NCBI GenBank assembly: GCA_017694945.1
Contig: JADIMA010000082.1
Span: 1-64,000 of the forward strand
Reading direction: 5' to 3'
From: Candidatus Merdivivens pullicola
GTDB lineage: Bacteria; Bacteroidota; Bacteroidia; Bacteroidales; UBA932
DNA: 64,000 nucleotides
In this document: positions 62,713-64,000 of the stretch, in pieces
How the letters are laid out: every line of letters begins with the position of its first letter
Numbering within the stretch: position 1 is the first letter of the stretch
The notes under the pieces: model-generated
The model's input: only the letters and a program-made list of their open reading frames with translations
Databases searched by the model: none
Told to the model about the DNA's origin: nothing
Translations under genes and position numbers: made by a program

Positions 62713-62727
62713 ACAACAGGCGTGCCA
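62713..62727 (-). promoter_or_regulatory. Sigma-54-like promoter of hsp20
   Basis: Minus-strand TGGCACG-CCTG-TTGT matches the -24/-12 consensus TGGCACG-N4-TTGC except the last base. The predicted start is ~62702. No TANNTTTG box is obvious in the 180 nt upstream of hsp20, which favours a non-vegetative sigma factor. Confidence 0.45.
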
Positions 62728-62824
62728 GTGCGGTAATGCGGCCGTTCCGGCACGATTAATGGACAAAAAGTCATTGATTGGTGAAATTTTGTCAGAAAAA
62801 TTTTGCCGTATATGTAAAAATGTC

Positions 62825-62832
62825 TATATTTG
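62825..62832 (+). promoter_or_regulatory. tRNA-Asn (unit 2) -7 box
   Basis: TATATTTG, 12 nt before the tRNA, identical to unit 1. Confidence 0.6.
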
Positions 62833-62844
62833 CAGTCCCAAAAT

Positions 62845-62918
62845 TCCTCATTAGCTCAGTTGGTTAGAGCATCTGACTGTTAATCAGAGGGTCCTAGGTT
62901 CAAGTCCTAGATGAGGAG
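62845..62918 (+). tRNA. tRNA-Asn (anticodon GTT), unit 2
   Basis: Same 74 nt as unit 1. The 3' flank reads CAGG, so CCA is not encoded here and must be added by nucleotidyltransferase. Confidence 0.96.
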
Positions 62919-62925
62919 CAGGAGG

Positions 62926-62958
62926 CCGTAGTAAAAGCAATTTTACTACGGTTTTTTT
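62926..62958 (+). terminator. Terminator of tRNA-Asn unit 2
   Basis: CCGTAGTAAAA / TTTTACTACGG perfect 11-bp stem, 4-nt loop, T7. It is unrelated in sequence to the unit 1 terminator. Confidence 0.9.
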
Positions 62959-63007
62959 GTCAACCATGCCAATAATAATTATTTTTGCAATATAATTTTT
63001 CAAGCAG

Positions 63008-63655
63008 ATGGACATATCTCTTTTGTCGCGCATGGTTAAGGAACTCGTTTTAAAGAACGACAGGGTCTCGCTTCCGGGGCTCGGCGTTTTTGCATGCGAG
63101 TATGTGCCGGCTTCATTTTCGGACAAGGGATTTGTCATCAATCCGCCTTACAGGAGGGTGTTTTTCAGGAGCAGGAAGGAGGATGACGGAATCCTTGTTT
63201 CCTTTTATGCGAAAGAGAACGGCCTGGATGAAAGTCTGGCAAGGAAGTCTCTGGAGGCCTGTATGGCCGGGCTTAAATCCGAACTCGAGACAAAAAGGGT
63301 GGTCGAGTTCCCGGGATTCGGAAAACTGCGCTCGACAAAAGAAAATACCTTGTTTTTTGTGGCCTCTCCCGACCTTGACATATATCCTGATGGTTTCGGT
63401 CTGTCTCCGGTGTCATTGAAAAGCAATGAAGAGGTTCCGGATGCGGATGTGCTTCCGGTTTCAGAAAAGGTCGAGACCGTTCAGGAGCCTGTAAGGAGAT
63501 GGTGGAGGCCTGTATTACTTGTGGCCGGGGCGGTTGTCCTTCTGCTTGCAATCTTTGTAATTGCGGCGCGTCTTTTCCCCGAGATGGACTTCATAAATCG
63601 GTTGCTGTATTCCGAAGATGAACTTGAATTGCTAAAATGGGCCGGATACCTTTAA
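63008..63655 (+). CDS. HU-like (CCDC81-type) domain protein with one membrane helix
   Basis: 215 residues. The first ~125 residues hold two HU/IHF-like modules as in the Bacteroidota HU-CCDC81 family (LVLKNDRVSLPGLGVFACEY; KRVVEFPGFGKLRSTKENTL). A linker is followed by one membrane helix (~165-187, PVLLVAGAVVLLLAIFVIAA) and a short acidic tail. Related proteins usually end in a SPOR peptidoglycan-binding domain; that is absent here. It may link nucleoid or cytoplasmic factors to the envelope; function is unknown. Confidence 0.7.
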   Translation: MDISLLSRMVKELVLKNDRVSLPGLGVFACEYVPASFSDKGFVINPPYRRVFFRSRKEDDGILVSFYAKENGLDESLARKSLEACMAGLKSELETKRVVEFPGFGKLRSTKENTLFFVASPDLDIYPDGFGLSPVSLKSNEEVPDADVLPVSEKVETVQEPVRRWWRPVLLVAGAVVLLLAIFVIAARLFPEMDFINRLLYSEDELELLKWAGYL

Positions 63656-63670
63656 GATAGCCGGCCCGTT
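63639..63670. terminator. Bidirectional terminator between HU-like gene and metG
   Basis: GGGCCGG / CCGGCCC stem spanning the HU-like stop codon; T-rich after it on both strands (GTTTC plus, ATTTTAG minus). Confidence 0.6.
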
Positions 63671-63694
63671 TCATTCTTGTTTACTGCGCAGTTG

Positions 63695-64000
63695 TTATCC
63701 TATTTCTGCTCCGTTGTCAAGAGTCTCTTCAGGAGTTATGAAGCGCATCTTACCGTCCGGTTGCCTTGCCATGAGGATCATCCCCTGTGATTCTATGCCT
63801 TTGATCTTGCGCGGCAGCAGGTTGGCAAGAATGCATATCTGCTTTCCGAGCATCTGTTCCGGAGTATAGTATTCGGCGATTCCTGATACTATGGTGCGTT
63901 TGTCAATCCCGGTATCGATGGTCAGTTTCAGGAGTTTGTCTGTCTTGGGTACTCTTTCGGCTTCAAGGACGGTGGCCGTCCTTATGTCCATCTTCCCGAA
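63695..64000 (-). CDS. metG: Methionyl-tRNA synthetase, C-terminal tRNA-binding domain (partial)
   Basis: Only the last ~101 codons are in the window; the frame continues past base 64000 (FGKMDIRTATVLEAE at the edge). The piece is an EMAP/Arc1p-type OB domain (DIRTATVLEAERVPKTDKLL, TIVSGIAEYYTPEQMLGKQI, NLLPRKIKGIESQGMIL), which in Bacteroidota MetRS forms the C-terminal tRNA-binding and dimerisation module. The catalytic part should lie just outside. A free-standing tRNA-binding protein is possible but less likely because no start precedes the edge. Confidence 0.8.
   Translation of the reverse strand, partial: FGKMDIRTATVLEAERVPKTDKLLKLTIDTGIDKRTIVSGIAEYYTPEQMLGKQICILANLLPRKIKGIESQGMILMARQPDGKMRFITPEETLDNGAEIG

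Larger units (their letters stand above)
62816..62919 (+). repeat. 104-bp direct repeat, unit 2 (promoter plus tRNA-Asn)
   Basis: Exact second copy of 61964-62067, including the -7 box. The flanking sequences on both sides differ, so the duplication limits are sharp. Confidence 0.9.

Noticed and set aside
1-64000. Defence systems, prophage, transposase or restriction genes
   Set aside because: I looked for transposase, integrase, Cas, methylase-endonuclease and toxin-antitoxin pairs among the real genes and found none in this window.

Overview
The window is chromosomal DNA from a member of the Bacteroidota, most likely order Bacteroidales. The evidence is the Bacteroidota-type promoter boxes (TTTG / TANNTTTG) before many genes, lipoproteins with short SC lipoboxes, a DUF3127 protein, ExbB-ExbD-ExbD and TonB genes, an Mfa/FimB-like fimbrial operon, pyruvate:ferredoxin oxidoreductase (anaerobic metabolism) and HU-CCDC81-like architecture. 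I cannot assign family or genus from sequence alone.

Layout. 1-0.8 kb: a tiny ribbon-helix-helix protein, a nested-palindrome repeat (copy A) and a DUF3127 SSB-like protein. 0.8-3 kb (minus): FKBP lipoprotein and NhaA antiporter. 3.1-10.7 kb (plus): RecQ and a 1785-residue alpha-2-macroglobulin-like protein without a visible thioester motif. 10.8-15.5 kb: tRNA-Arg(CCG), FabD and NifJ/PFOR, followed by a possible orphan small RNA. 15.7-20.1 kb (minus): a three-gene fimbria-like surface operon. Directly before it (20.1-20.4 kb) is a ~197-nt rod-shaped RNA that I interpret as 6S RNA. 20.4-27.2 kb: CstA, then TonB, Udk, AsnS and the ExbB/ExbD module. 27.3-31.4 kb (minus): AnsA, TatD, DprA, QueA. 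31.5-48.8 kb (minus): TruB and GltX continuing an almost gap-free division and cell wall cluster, read from mraZ: mraZ-rsmH-ftsL-ftsI-murE-mraY-murD-ftsW-murG-murC-ftsQ-ftsA-ftsZ. murF and ddl are not in it. 49-53 kb: an M23 peptidase lipoprotein, O-methyltransferase, M16 peptidase and an unknown secreted protein. 53.1-57.1 kb (plus): DnaX, LptB, serine dehydratase.

57.1-61.9 kb is the most unusual part. Copy B of the palindromic repeat sits inside an 18-bp perfect inverted repeat. It is followed by a 1386-codon coiled-coil surface-protein reading frame that has no ATG, no signal peptide and no lipobox. It looks like the mature part of a lipoprotein cut off just after the lipobox cysteine, as expected of a silent or phase-variable cassette.

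61.9-64 kb: two identical 104-bp tRNA-Asn(GTT) units flank an hsp20 gene that has a sigma-54-like promoter; then an HU-like membrane protein and the 3' end of metG, which runs out of the window.

Most of the window is core housekeeping DNA. The accessory signals are the two-copy palindromic element, the headless surface gene, the fimbrial operon with its 6S-like leader, and the tRNA-Asn/hsp20 repeat.
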